A stretch of DNA of 64,000 bases from Sparassis latifolia (lineage: Eukaryota; Basidiomycota; Agaricomycetes; Polyporales; Sparassidaceae). Shown piece by piece: positions 43,970 to 57,303 of the stretch. Under the pieces are notes generated by a model that saw only the letters and a list, made by a program, of their open reading frames with translations, made no database searches and was not told the DNA's origin. Position numbers and translations under genes: made by a program. Where the stretch lies: contig CM031560.1 of NCBI GenBank assembly GCA_018466975.1, positions 496,001 to 560,000 on the forward strand, written 5' to 3'. Numbering within the stretch: the first letter of the stretch is position 1; each line of letters starts with the position of its first letter.

Positions 43970-46900
43970 ATGCCTGCCAACATGCCGACTCATCGCTCAA
44001 GTGCTGTGTCACTCAATATGCCAACTTGTCGCTACAACTCGGTTGCGTCGTCGAAGAAGAGATGTAACTTCTGTGGGCAGTCTTTCAATGCACGAGGATT
44101 TGCCAAGCACCAACAGAGTTGTCAACGGAAGCACGAGCAGGAGGTGCTGAATGCCGAGTTTAGGGAGGAGGAACATAGATTGCATATGCAGAGGGGAAGG
44201 CCAGGTACGTTAACTGCACTTTTGTGGGTTTCAGTGGTGATGGGTCATTTTACTGTTGTATTGTGTCTTCGACACTTCCCGTCTGACCTACCTGCATGAA
44301 CAAAATTGTTTGGCAATTTTGTACCATGATGCTGTTGATCTGTGTGCTAATCTTTCTGACTCCAGCTCACATGCGACGTGCAATGTCACAGAGTCTCAAC
44401 ACTCTAGGTATTGTCTTAGATCCTTTGTTACATGCATACACGTACTGAGATAATTGACAGATAACCAAGGTATTGACATCAGTGTTGCAGATATTGATGC
44501 TATGCCAGCACCAATTGAAAGTGGTGAGTTATAAGCTTGTCCAAAGTTTGGATTGCCATGTTCTCATTGAGTCTTTACTCATTATGGGCCATATAAAGTC
44601 ACAGAGCATGCAGCTGGCCCTCAAAGGGATGATATCAAGATTGAATATCATCCTCGCAGCAATCTATCACCACGTGTAGTCCCCTTTGAAGACTATGAAC
44701 ATGAATTGGATGTTCATGACACATCACTGCAAGACGATGAGCCATAGAAACCTTTCCGATCACGTCTGGAGTTTAAATTTGCAGAGATTGCATTAGAGGC
44801 TGCACTGAACAAAGAACAGACCAATCGGCTTTTGAAACTTATTCATTGTTGCATTTTGGAGAGTGGTACATCATTCAAGTTGAGGGATAATGATGAAGTT
44901 TGTAAATTTTGGGATGCAGCCTCACACATTCTCACTCATGCAAGTGTTGTAACCTTGTAGATTAAGTTGCATATCTAACCTGTTGTATTGTGATCCAGTT
45001 TGAAACCAAGACAATCAAAGTTCCATATCACAAAGAGAGTTACTCCTTTGCTGTGCAGATTCACCCACTGTGGGATTGGGCATTGGATTTGCTTGAGAAT
45101 CCTCGCCTTGCTCCTCATTTTGTATGGGATGCACAACATCTGTCAAAGTACAATGGTGATAAATTTGTATGTTTCATCCATGAACCTTGGACCGCTGACA
45201 GGTTCTGGAACATTCAGGTATGTAAATTAACTACTATAGTTATCTAATGACCTACTTGTTATCATAGTCAAAGTTGCCTTCACCAGAAGGAAAGCCTTTC
45301 TGCTTCATACTATATGCTGACAAAACAAGATTGTCATCCTTTGGTACAGCGAAAGGTCATCCGGTGGTTGCTCGATGTGCAAATCTTCCTATTCATATTC
45401 GAAATGGAGAAGGTGTTGGTGGTGGTCGTGTAGTTGGTTGGCTTCCAATTGTAAGTATACAGATTAGACTGTTTCTCAGTGCATTATTGATATAGTATGC
45501 AGCTGGAAGATGAAGAATCTGAGAAGGGTAAAACTGGCTATGTGAACTTCAAGTGTGCTGTGTGGCACAAGTCCTTTTATATTTTATTAGAGACCATCAT
45601 GGCACTTTCAAAGACTGGGTTTTCCTTTGCATGCGCTGATAAAATCTTACGCTTGCTATATCCTTTGATCTTGATCTTATCAGCTGACTATGAAGAACAG
45701 TAAGTTTGCTCACTATTTTGGTTTATTTCTAGCAGTGAACTTCTCTCAGATGTGTTATGACATTAATTCGTGGCATCAATAGCAAATGTCCATGCCCTGT
45801 CTGCTATATTCCATCAAACGAACTTCATGATCTATTTGTTGTCTACCCTTCTCGCACTGCTGAGAACACAAAGGTAATAGTGGCTAATGCATTAAAGATG
45901 CACTATGAAGAGAGAGAAGAGCTATTAAAGGCTCATAGTCTTCGACCAATTATGGTAAGTGAGCCATTTTTATTTACTAAGTGCTGCTGGTTTATAATTA
46001 TATAGAATACATTCTTCAATGTTATGTATTCAGATCCTTTTGAAGCAACATGTTTTGACCCGCTGCATTCTCACGGTGGACTATTCGAAGATCATATCTG
46101 GTCAGAACTCAAAAAGTATGTGCACGGCTTAGGACGTGCATTTGCAGGACAAGTAGATCAGCAGTAAGCACTAGTTCTACACTATATATATATATATATA
46201 TGCTAAATGTCATTATCAGAATGTCAGGTCTTGCCCAATGGCGTAATCTCAATCACTTTGACAAAGTAATGAGTATCTCATTTACCGATGACACAAAAAA
46301 TCAGGATATTGCAAAGGTATATATTTAAATTAATATAATTACTTATAGTCTAATGTTTTATAGCTTGTGATTTATGCAGTACATAACATTCTTGAGCAGT
46401 CAGTGGAACCTGAGGCCTATCTTTTATTAAAATGTCTGCGGAGCCACCTGAACTTGGTCATGTATGTTGCATTGGATGTTCATACAACGGAGACTTTGAA
46501 GGCTGGCCGAAAAGAACTATTACATTATTCAGCCTTAATGAAGGTGAGTCTTAGTTCAGATCACTGCCTTGCTGAATTTAAAGAAGGTTTCAACAGAGTT
46601 ATATTGATGCAACAAAGGATGACCTTACAAAGAATTGGAATTTTCCAAAAGCACATGCTCAACAGCATGTCTTTGATGATATTGAAACAAAAGGTGTCAC
46701 ACGAAACTACAATACAAAGCCAAATGAAAAGATGCATGGAGCTCTCAAGAAAGCATACCTACTTTGTACAAATTTTAAAGATGTAGCGAACCAGGTATTG
46801 TGACTTTTTGATACTTTTTTTACTTCATCTGAAAAATTATATTTTAGATTTTACGTGTAGATCATCACTGCTATGTCTCTGCCTTGATCAGAGAACAAGT

Positions 46901-47641
46901 GGATGAGTTTGACCACACTGGACAAGTTAATTCAGATGATGCAGTGGATGAGAAAACTGCCAGTCAACACATAACTCTTGGTTTGGGACAAAAACCAATT
47001 ACCTTTGCCTTACTTGAGGAGGAGAAAAAAGAAAACACGACATTTACGAATTTTTGCAAGAGACTGGCCAGTTTTTTGACAAATTGGTTACCTGCAAACA
47101 ACATTTTACTTCCTGGGAATAAACGAATTAGATTTCACGTAAAAGATAAGGTAAGTGTTTTAATCAACCAGAAGCTAATAAAGATTCTCACAATTATATA
47201 ACTTAATAGATAACTGAATACCGATTCCTCAAAGTTAACTATGAATCACTTGTGAACTGGCGACTGACAACAGACTACTTACGTTGCAGTCCAATGTTTT
47301 ATGGAGCCCCACGATATGATGGTGTCCTTATTCAGACTGTCGATGGACCAATCTTTGCACGACTTCTATTTCTATTTCAGTGCATGGTTAACAAGGAAAC
47401 ATACCCTCTGGCTCTTGTTCAGCCACTAGATGCACGATTTGCTCATCATTGCAAGGATAAGGATTTAGGACTCATTCGTGTTCAGGTGAAGACAGGTATA
47501 GTGTCAGAGTTTATCTCTCTCCATTCTGTTATATGTGGAGCCTACATTGTAGATGCATATGACAGAGATGGGGACTATTTTGTGGTGGATATTATAGATA
47601 CAGATATGTTTCTTCGGCTTAGACATCTAACTTCACCGTAG
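43970..47641 (+). pseudogene. Plavaka transposase with N-terminal zinc finger, one in-frame stop
   Basis: Begins MPANMPTHRSSAVSLNMPTC, then a zinc finger KRCNFCGQSFNARGFAKHQQSC. Then come the Plavaka blocks in many short exons: SRLEFKFAEIALEAALNKEQ; WDWALDLLENPRLAPHFVWD; FIHEPWTADRFWNIQ; FCFILYADKTRLSSFGTAKG, HPVVARCANLP; IRNGEGVGGGRVVGWLP; LSKTGFSFACADKILRLLYP, LILILSADYEEQ; LIRGINSKCPCPVCY; FDPLHSHGGLFEDHIW; HLNLVMYVALDVH; TRNYNTKPNEKMHGALKKAY; QPLDARFAHHC; end 47641. TAG at 44745-44747 interrupts the start of the conserved core (DDEP-stop-KPFRSRLEF), most simply from TGG (Trp). Other exons look open. Transposition by this copy's own protein is unlikely. Confidence 0.83.
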
Positions 47642-47746
47642 TGTTCTTTACTTGTACACGTGCGGAGATCTAGAGATTAGTCATCAATTATACACCAATT
47701 TTGTCCTGCATGCTCACCTTGATCATCACTCTCTTGCTACTGCAGC

Positions 47747-49544
47747 ATGCTGCAACCAAACCAGCGTGCAAGACCTGAGGTCAACTAAGATGAGGAATTC
47801 AATCTTGATGTAGGTAGCAGTCAGACGGATGACAGTGATGAAGTGGAAGAGGCCATAGAGCCCATGCAGATGCCAGGTGATAATGCAACAATAGAGGAGT
47901 ATCGTCATGTAAGTGGTCAATTGAGCATTCAAACAAAGCAGTAAATAGGATTACAAGACAAGTAATGACTTTATCCTTGCAACAGGTTGTTCGGCAACTT
48001 CAGCTCGACAATGTGAACCTTCGCAGAGAGATGCATGCACTGCAACAGCAGAACGGTGCTCTGATTGCCAACCAACCGAAACGACGCAACAAATCAAGCA
48101 ATCTTCCTCGTGAAATTGAAGATAACTCAGTAAGAATTGGAAAACTGGGCCGCAAGTATTGTGTTGTGGTTGCACCGTTCATTCAGTCCACTATATTCTT
48201 GAAAGCACGACCAGATGGAGTATCCTCATACAATCCTCACCGCTACAACACTTCCCGCTCTGAGGAGCTTGGCAATATAGCCAAATTATATGAATTCCTC
48301 CCAGTCGAGTTCCATCATATGGCACACAAACTTCCAGCATTCGGCAAGGAGGTCTGTTTATTATTCTCATTTTAATTTCACTGTTAACCCCCAATACAGT
48401 TTCGAAAGAAGGTGAATGCTCAAAGATCAACAATGATCAACACCCTCCGCACCCACGCTGCATCGATCTTCACCGGTACACCTGCAGAATATTTTGGAAC
48501 TCAGTACGATCGTGCTGCGATTCCCAACTTCCAGGCAAAACTCAAGGCTCCTGCTGATGCAAAATACCCATTGTGGCCACCCATCCTCTTTCCAGACTTA
48601 AAGTACGATATGAGGGTGGTATTTCACAATCCACTTCTTCCTCGGGTATGAAAAAATGCCTATTGCTCATACAGTCACTAATTTGCCTCATGCCGTTGTC
48701 TGTAGATCATGAAAGTAATCTTACGAGGTGCAAGCTCAATTCAAGCAAGCGACAAACACATCGGCAAGCCAGCTGATCAGGCCTCACAGTGGAACATCAC
48801 GACCATCACAGTGAGCATGATTGCAGTTGCGGCAGTCCTCGTCAGTCAGTTTTATTCGGATTCACACAACAACACTAATTTGCACCTTAGGTATACTTTT
48901 TGCATTCTCCCGATACATCCATGGACCAGAATGGAATTGGCGATAAGACCAAGCTCAACTATCAGAGGTTTTTTCATGCCTACAAGAAGTTGTTGATTAC
49001 GGCATTGAACCAGGGCCGGGTGAAGGAACTTATTAAGTTCTACAACGATGTCATTTTCAACGACACGCGAGAGTCGAACACCGGCACATTGGAGGAAGAT
49101 AACTTTATTGCCACGATGGAGGGTGCAGCGCTAGCATTTGACTCAGATGGATTGGAGGATGTGGATATGTGGCTTCAAGAGATAGCCTTAGACGATGAAC
49201 ACGGAGTGCATGTGGATGAGCAGCCCATAGCGGGACCATCGCGTCATCTTGACGTGCTGAATGCGCCGGCTTTACAGGCGGACAACTTGGAGTGCAACCC
49301 TCGAGTCATTCCATCTGTTGCTGCAGCTCTTAGTGACGACATTGCCGCCGACCCAAAACCTGCCAACCATCGCAATACCAGTAAGCGGGGAACTCGCAGT
49401 GCTGGTGGTGGTTCATCAAGCGGAGTTACTGCTAATTCACGGGCAACTCGCAGTCGACCGGTTGTGGCTGCTGATGACCCAGTGGCAGAAGATCCCACCA
49501 CAACCACAGGGACTCGCTCGAGAGGGAAGAGTCGTGTCAGGTGA
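47747..49544 (+). CDS. Second ORF of the Plavaka element, function unknown
   Basis: Exons 47747-47908, 47986-48351, 48400-48645, 48706-48840, 48891-49544 join in frame (521 codons). The first exon has an in-frame TAA at 47786, so either translation starts later (Met at 47865, EPMQMPGDN) or this ORF is also damaged. Contents: a coiled-coil-like start (RQLQLDNVNLRREMHALQQQ), a mid region SVRIGKLGRKYCVVVAPFIQ, GTPAEYFGTQYDRAAIPNFQ, KLNYQRFFHAYKKLLITALN, and a disordered acidic then Ser/Thr/Arg-rich tail (TRSAGGGSSSGVTANSRATR). ORFs of this kind sit next to Plavaka transposases in other mushrooms. Role unknown, perhaps an accessory DNA-binding factor (inference only). Confidence 0.7.
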
Positions 49545-50244
49545 TGGGACAGAATATTTGAAGCCCTCCAGCAATAACTTGGATAGAGCACTCGCAGGTT
49601 CGAGCTCGTTAGTGACATTTCTATCTTCATTTCCTGACAGACACTTCTTCACCACTCCGGAAGATTGTTGTGTTTTCAATGTACATCTCCATATTGGTGT
49701 TTTCTGCCGCTGTCCCACTCTGCTGCCATTTTCCTGTTTCACCCATTCTCGCTCTACCTGGCACTTCGTGTCATGCCGCTCCTTTTACATGTGTTCAGTC
49801 TGTTGTCATTGGATACGTCTCGATGAATGGCAGTGCCATGATTGCTTCCCGTGACTTTGTACTAATGGTTGGCTGCACCATGGTTTGATCTCACTGTCCT
49901 CCGAGTGGGCGAAAAGTATGTTTCCTGTCCTTCTATTCTCTTCATTCGAGTTCATCGGCATTGCTGATGGTCGTGATGCTTGGCGTAACGTGTCTTGTGT
50001 GGTTTCCTCGATCGGCGGGGAAAGTGAAGGAGAGCGAACACTGGAGTAGCGCGAGCATAGAAGAGGGTGCCTAGGACTCGGAGCGGGACGAGAACGAGCA
50101 GATGGACGAGGCATCCTCATTCTCTCAGCCTCACCAGCGCATACCATTACATGTTCCGACCGTGCGGGAGCACCACAAAACCCAATGCAAGCGACACCTC
50201 GAGCATCCCACCACAATGTGTGGCCCTTGCCTGGCCGTCGCGGG
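49545..50244. other. Plavaka interior between second ORF and GH47 fragment
   Basis: 3' flank of the second ORF. No conserved protein recognised in either strand. Confidence 0.45.
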
Positions 50245-51081
50245 AGGTACTTGCTCTACAAGGCAGGCGAAATTGCGAACACAGACGACACGCTCTTTGC
50301 GGACATGTGGGCAAACAAGGTGGACTCGTCACTACACAACCTTGTGTGGGTGCGTGCCCGTTCCCTTTGTTTATCACTGCACTGCTGAGGTGTGGTTGGA
50401 CACGACGCGTGCGGGTTGACACGGACAGACCTCGATGGTAGGGGTGGCAGTATGTGGCTGACTGGGACAATGGAGTGATAATCCACATCGGGCCGCACCT
50501 CGAGCGCTACAATGCTGAGAACTGGATCCTAGGTGAGCTTGGCGTCTCTGCCGCTTGGGATGACATCATCCGCTGACCCGGGAGCACACTGGCAGGTGGG
50601 AGTTTGTTGAACAACGTGACAATTGTGAACTTCGCGCTGGACCTGGTGGACGCGTGCTGGAACATGTACGTGAGCACCGTGTAGGCCCCTTTTCCCGTGA
50701 CTTGGTTGAGGTCGCACTAACGCTCACCGCGGCATGCAGCACAGGCATGGCCCTGAAGTCTTCAGGTACTTCTCCTCAGACGGGAACTACATGGGCTCCT
50801 CGCCAAGCTCGGTGAACTTCGTGTTCCATGAGCGACTTGGGTTTTTCGTGTACCCGGGTGACAGCGACTACTACCTGCGACCCGAGGTGCTCGAGTCGAA
50901 GTTCTACGTGTGGCGCGCAACAGGGGCCATGCGCTACTATGAGAATGTGGTGAGCACGCTCAAAAAGTTCGAGACGTGGCTGCCGGCACCCATAACGTAC
51001 GCGGGCATCGATGACGTGGACGCGACGGACTCGGCATTCATTGATGACATGCAGATGGCGCTCATCGAGCTGTCGAGCTAG
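50245..51081 (+). pseudogene. Captured GH47 alpha-mannosidase gene fragment
   Basis: Pieces of a class I alpha-1,2-mannosidase (glycan-trimming, inverting, Ca-dependent) in order with introns. They are YLLYKAGEIANTDDTLFADM and WANKVDSSLHNLVW (50250-50350); DWDNGVIIHIGPHLERYNAE then NWIL (50455-50531); GGSLLNNVTIVNFALDLVDA then CWNMY (50597-50671); HGPEVFRYFSSDGNYMGSS, YLRPEVLESKFYVWRATGAM, YAGIDDVDATDSAFIDDM (50737-51081). The frame ends at 51081 just before the family's ESFWFAEVLKYLYLTF block. The N-terminal catalytic parts are also missing. Introns are retained, so it came as DNA, not through RNA. It lies inside the Plavaka inverted repeats. Confidence 0.68.
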
Positions 51082-51214
51082 GCATCACCACCACTGCCGA
51101 ACAATGACCATCACCACTGAGGAGCTAATCAAGTCCTTAGGTGAGTGTGGACTTTGAGGCTTTCACTGAACCTGGTCCATTTCTAGGAAACTGATGATGC
51201 TCCCGTTGTCGTAG

Positions 51215-52939
<1,725 letters not shown>

Positions 52940-53041
52940 GACATTATAGGCCAGCCGTCCTATAGTGTTCTCCTGAGGCCTCTTGTTCGGCTATTTTCTC
53001 GCTCAATCGGGTAAGTCTCATAAAATATATATATCACATGA
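52940..53041 (-). repeat. Right long terminal inverted repeat of the Plavaka element
   Basis: Inverse of 43063-43160. On the inside it continues directly into TCGGAGAAATCT, showing the uninterrupted state of a site that holds a hairpin insertion on the left. Confidence 0.9.
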
Positions 53042-53606
53042 TGCTCAGGTCATGTGGTCTTAAGCAACAGCGACGAAAAGCGGCTTTCGCAGATACAACT
53101 GAACCCCCCTAATGCGTTGGCGCCTGCGTCAAATGCGTCAATCTCCAGGCCCGCTGCTTGGCCATATGCGGCAGGTGTCGTGGATCATTGACCATCTTTA
53201 GATGCAAACAAACTGACTCGAATGTACTGTATAAACGACGACGTTCCGCAAGTCTCGTCTCGCAGTATACATCCCATCTTGACCAGATCCATCCAGATTC
53301 CATGTACCGCGTAAGTATCTATATCGCCTCGTATTATCACGTACAACTTCGTCTTCGCTCTCCCCATCCCCATTGTGTGTGCGTTCCTGAAGACTAGCGT
53401 CTCACCTATGGTCTACTCCATACCCATTCCTTGCGGATCCTCCTCAGCCTGCTTTACTTCCAACCTGCTCAGTGGCAAGTGCAGGTGTATGTGCCAATGC
53501 ATACATTCCTCTACCCGGTTGATACCAGCCATACTTCTCCTTGCGATCACCGTCGTCATCCTTGTCGCAGTCCTCTGCTGGAGCTCTCGCGAGAGCGAAC
53601 CACAAG
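53042..53606. other. Intergenic between Plavaka element and unknown membrane-type gene
   Basis: About 560 bases. No gene recognised. It presumably includes the promoter for the frame at 53607. Confidence 0.4.
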
Positions 53607-54197
53607 ATGCTATCTCCAACTTTATTACTACTTGTCGTGCTCGTTGCTGCATACGCCGTTTCCGACATCGCCGTGCATGGCTCTAGGACGTTGCTCGCCG
53701 TGATACAAGCTGTTCACATGCGCGACTTCATGCGCGACCTGTGCAAGGACTTGTACTATCGGCTTGTCCCTCTCTTGGAAATTGCTTCGATATTCGTGAT
53801 GGTGCAAATCGTTCAAGTACGCGACTTCATGGGCGGAAAGCTAGCTGCTGCGCGGATGCTCATGGTAGTGCAGGCTAGTATTTACAAGTGTAACTTTATG
53901 CATAAACTGGGCGAGAATCTGTTCGATCAGGCGCTGCCTCGTTTAAAGCAGGTCGTTCCTCCGATATATCTGCACACTGCTGCGCTGCAGGCCTCGTTAC
54001 AAGAACTTGCCCCAGTTTCGGTTGTCGACTACCGCACGGTGCTAGCTGGCATTCTTCGATCGTTGTGGACTGTGCCCACCGCATTGCTGCTGAAAATATC
54101 AGTGAAGTGTCATTTCGGATATTCTCAAATGGTTCTTGCTTTGGTCTTTCCGTTGGTCGACGCCTTAGGTCTGCTATTGTGTGTCATGGCAAAATAG
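53607..54197 (+). CDS. Hypothetical protein with hydrophobic ends and internal repeats
   Basis: Single open frame of 196 residues starting at ATG 53607. The N-terminus MLSPTLLLLVVLVAAYAVS is a signal peptide or membrane anchor. A second hydrophobic stretch (MVLALVFPLVDALGLLLCVM) ends the protein. Between them three imperfect units occur: AVHMRDFMRDLCKDL, IVQVRDFMGGKL, and ASIYKCNFMHKLGENL. I recognise no family. A further hydrophobic frame starts at 54214 (MLLSICLTSVLMLLQTNLIA) and could belong to the same transcript by splicing. Confidence 0.4.
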   Translation: MLSPTLLLLVVLVAAYAVSDIAVHGSRTLLAVIQAVHMRDFMRDLCKDLYYRLVPLLEIASIFVMVQIVQVRDFMGGKLAAARMLMVVQASIYKCNFMHKLGENLFDQALPRLKQVVPPIYLHTAALQASLQELAPVSVVDYRTVLAGILRSLWTVPTALLLKISVKCHFGYSQMVLALVFPLVDALGLLLCVMAK

Positions 54198-54213
54198 TTT
54201 GTAAAGTAATGTT

Positions 54214-55110
54214 ACTCTCAATCTGTCTTACGTCAGTGCTCATGCTGTTGCAGACGAATCTTATTGCATGGCCATTCAGTCAAACTCTGACCTCGTTAGA
54301 AGCTTCGGGTGTGCAAGGTATTGATATTCCACCAACGCACTCGGACTCGAACGATGACGACACCATCAGCCGTGATGGTACGGGGGCCCGGTCGATTAAG
54401 ACTTGGAAGGTTTATCGGCCGAGGAATGTAAGTCCTCTTCCAGTGCAATTGCAGCCTAATCTGATCGTCCCTTAGAGACCGCTGTATAGGCCCGTGTGGC
54501 TGTGGAGGATTCTCGAAAGTCTGCGCAGCGCAAGATCTAAGCGTCGATAGACTGGTAGCGATCAAAGGGTTACTTCCCGGCGACGACAGTAAAGAGTACT
54601 ACGAATGGGAAACAAGAAATCTTGATCTCTTGGGTAGTTGGGTGAATCCATCAGACGCAGGAAGACACCTCTTCCAATGTTCTATCATTTTCTCACTGGT
54701 ATGACCCAGTCTTGATGCTAGATACTTCCCATGTTTCGAGAGCGGCGAAAGATCCTTCATCGCGACAGAACTTCTCTCACCGCGTTGTTGCTACAAGGGT
54801 CCTTCCCCTCTGAAGTTAAGTCTACCGCAAGACAAATTCTGGATGGCGTGACTTGTGAGTCGCTGAAGTTTCCCGCTGCTTGCCAGATTCATGGTTGTTT
54901 GAGTGCATTGCAGTCATCCACTCAAAGGGTCTCATCCACAGCGACATCATGACGAGCAACATCCTTGTCGTTGATCCTCTTTGGCATCCTGACGACATTC
55001 AACCTCTAGAGATCAGAATCATTGGCCGCCATGCTGATCACTATCACGAAGACACTACAGACCCTGGATCTGAAGGAGTTGCGTTTATCTTGCACCCTTC
55101 TTGTCTCCAT
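54214..55110 (+). pseudogene. Eukaryotic protein kinase remnant (SRPK-like)
   Basis: Discontinuous kinase motifs: a glycine loop and N-lobe GPCGCGGFSKVCAAQDLSVD followed by RLVAIKGLLPGDD (54483-54600, VAIK lysine present); KSTARQILDGV (about 54820); IHSKGLIHSDIMTSNILVVD (about 54920-54975). The frames differ and stops lie between the blocks. The catalytic loop is HSD rather than HRD, and the lysine of D-x-K-x-x-N is replaced by Met. The Asp-Phe-Gly motif was not found. It is either a decayed kinase or a highly diverged pseudokinase with introns I could not solve. The upstream frame at 54214 (acidic, THSDSNDDDTISRD) may be its 5' part. Confidence 0.45.
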
Positions 55111-55728
55111 CTGTCGCGATCGTCAACGTACTTAAAAGAATATCTCGAACCGCGTATTATACGGATTCAACGTCACACAGCCTGGTCTTGTATCTTCTCT
55201 GTTTCCTGTCTCGCGCCAATGTGCTTACTAGAATATCCCGCACCTATCTTGTCTCCATATGTAGCGAGGTTACTGTGTCTTACCGCTTTCATGTCTCGCA
55301 TCCATGTATCTTGTGTCGTCTGTATCCGTCTTATTCAATAATATCACGATTTGCAGGTCATCAGCTTTAGGCTCAATCACAGCTGAAGGGAAGGGTCAGA
55401 GCAGAACAAGCACGAATAGTTCGCCTATGATTATCAGGCTATGATCCATCCAATAAGCGGAATAGCGAACGTATACGTCACAGCGTAGAAAGAGGACCTG
55501 AATGACCTTGCCACTTTATGCGGTAAATACAACAGACTTGTGAGGATCAATAAGGAATGTAAGATCGTACAAAGTTGAGGATACGGATACAGCAGAACAT
55601 GCAAAGTCATTTGAGGAGCTCCTCTACGATCTTGTCATCGTTGATCTCCGCCACATTCCTGCCACGGTAGTTCAACCGTCGCAATACGTCGATCTGAACA
55701 GTGACGAAGAGTGGACGTGAACAGTTGG
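55111..55728. other. Intergenic stretch, no gene recognised
   Basis: About 600 bases left of the E2 gene's stop. The open frames have no domain-like features. Confidence 0.45.
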
Positions 55729-56446
55729 TCAGGCAGCGCAGGAAGCGGAGAATACACGAATAGCACGCACCACCTTTGCCTGATCGAAACCCATTGCCTG
55801 AAACCGGTCAACATGCGCTTTGTCTAGCCCGGCCATTGCGATGGGATCGTTGTGACCTCCACTCCGCGCCTTCCCACTGCTCTTGTCACCAGGGCCACCT
55901 GCATAAATCATAGTCCAGTACCGCGCGGTGTCTTCGAAGCTACTCTTGCTCGTCATGTAATGCTTCGCAACCTCTGCATCCTGCGGATCGCGCGGTTCTG
56001 GGGAGCAGAGAAGAGACTGGAGTGAGATGAGAGTGGATTTGAGCGTGAGCACTGGCGACCATGCATCCTTGAGGATGTCGAGGCAGATTGCGCCGGAAGC
56101 GGAAGAGACGTTTGGGTGGTACACTCGCGTGATGAATTTCATCTTGACGGGTTGGAATGGATACGAATCTGGGATCACGATGTCCTGCGCGCAAACGTTA
56201 GTGGAGATATATGGTTGAATAGCACGTCGGTGCATACGACTTCGAAATGGCCACCCTCGTAGGGGGTGCCTTCCGGACCATCGAAGGAACCGATGAGGTG
56301 ATATGGAGAGTTCTCGACAAGGTCGATGGCGATTTGGGATGCCTTGTCATTCTTGCAGTCTGCCATCGCGTGAGATCGCACGGTGGCTCGAACGAACAAC
56401 ACGCACCTGCAATCTCTTTGTTTACCCGGCGAAGGCGGGCGTCCAT
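55729..56446 (-). CDS. UBC1: Ubiquitin-conjugating enzyme E2, UBC1/UBE2K type with C-terminal UBA
   Basis: E2 enzyme that, in this class, extends Lys48-linked ubiquitin chains. Minus-strand exons 56446-56407, 56359-56238, 56184-55729; 618 nt, 205 residues; introns 47 and 53 nt, GT-AG. UBC fold: RLRRVNKEIADCKND, GSFDGPEGTPYEGGHFEV, YPFQPVKMKFITRVYHPNVS, and the catalytic Cys in GAICLDILKDAWSP. The tail has the UBA helices (DKAHVDRFQAMGFDQAKVVR) that mark this subclass. A Gly/Ser-rich linker (GGPGDKSSGKARSGG) joins the two. The start ATG at 56446 gives MDARLRRVNKEIA, the usual length before helix 1. The gene looks intact. Confidence 0.93.
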
Positions 56447-57303
56447 GTCTGCTGAGGAGAAAAGGTAGTCGGCGTCGAGAGCGACCGCGGAAACGGAGGG
56501 CGTTGAGACAACAAACTTATGGAGAGAGAGTAGCAGTGAGGTTCATGTCGTCGGCTTTCTCCGCGACGCGCTCAGCGCTCATTCAACGAACGGCGCCGCA
56601 GGGTCGGCGCCCACCTGGCCCATACCTCAATGCTGAGACTTTGTCGGATAGCGTCCATGGTACCGAAGAGAAATACTCATGATCTTGCCTTCGCATCAGT
56701 TCTTGGACATGAGCCTCAGTTCAAGTGAGTCCGCGCGCTCGACGGAATATTGTCTGTATCACGCTGATTAGTCCATTGTCTTTGTGTAAGGTTGATGTGT
56801 TCCTGGGCTCTCACTGGCCGAGGGTAGCAATATTACTGCAACGTGCACCAATGGAAGAGGATGTACAAGGGTGACTTTGGCACTTGTCTTCCGAATCTCA
56901 TTTCGGGAGGAGCCTTTCTCTTATCCCCAGGATCTAGCGCTTCGCGCGCTATCGCATAAGATGCTGTTTCTTTCCCGGTCGTCGAGTGAAAGAAATGGAC
57001 TTTCACGGCGCATACTGGCTACTCTACCCTTCAACCAAATCCAGGACGTCCACAAGCTGGACGTGCAGCCTTGCTGCGGGTAGCAGGAACGGAAATGGAG
57101 ACGCTGTTTACGTTGTCCATTTGCCACCTCGAGGCAGCCACAAGGCAATCGAGAAGACGAAGGTGACAGCCAGGTGCCCTCGTGCAAACTCTATCATTGT
57201 GGGCGCGCGTGAACCTCCACGACGTGAAGGATACTTAAGACCCCATATCTGCCCTTCTACTGCTGTCGGTTTCCTTCATCTTGATATTTCCACCGTGCAA
57301 GAT
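56447..57303. other. Divergent promoter region between UBC1 and giant gene copy B
   Basis: About 850 bases. Open frames here (for example 56383-56682) show no family resemblance. The frame of copy B is open upstream to 56986, so an earlier start for copy B cannot be excluded. Confidence 0.45.
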
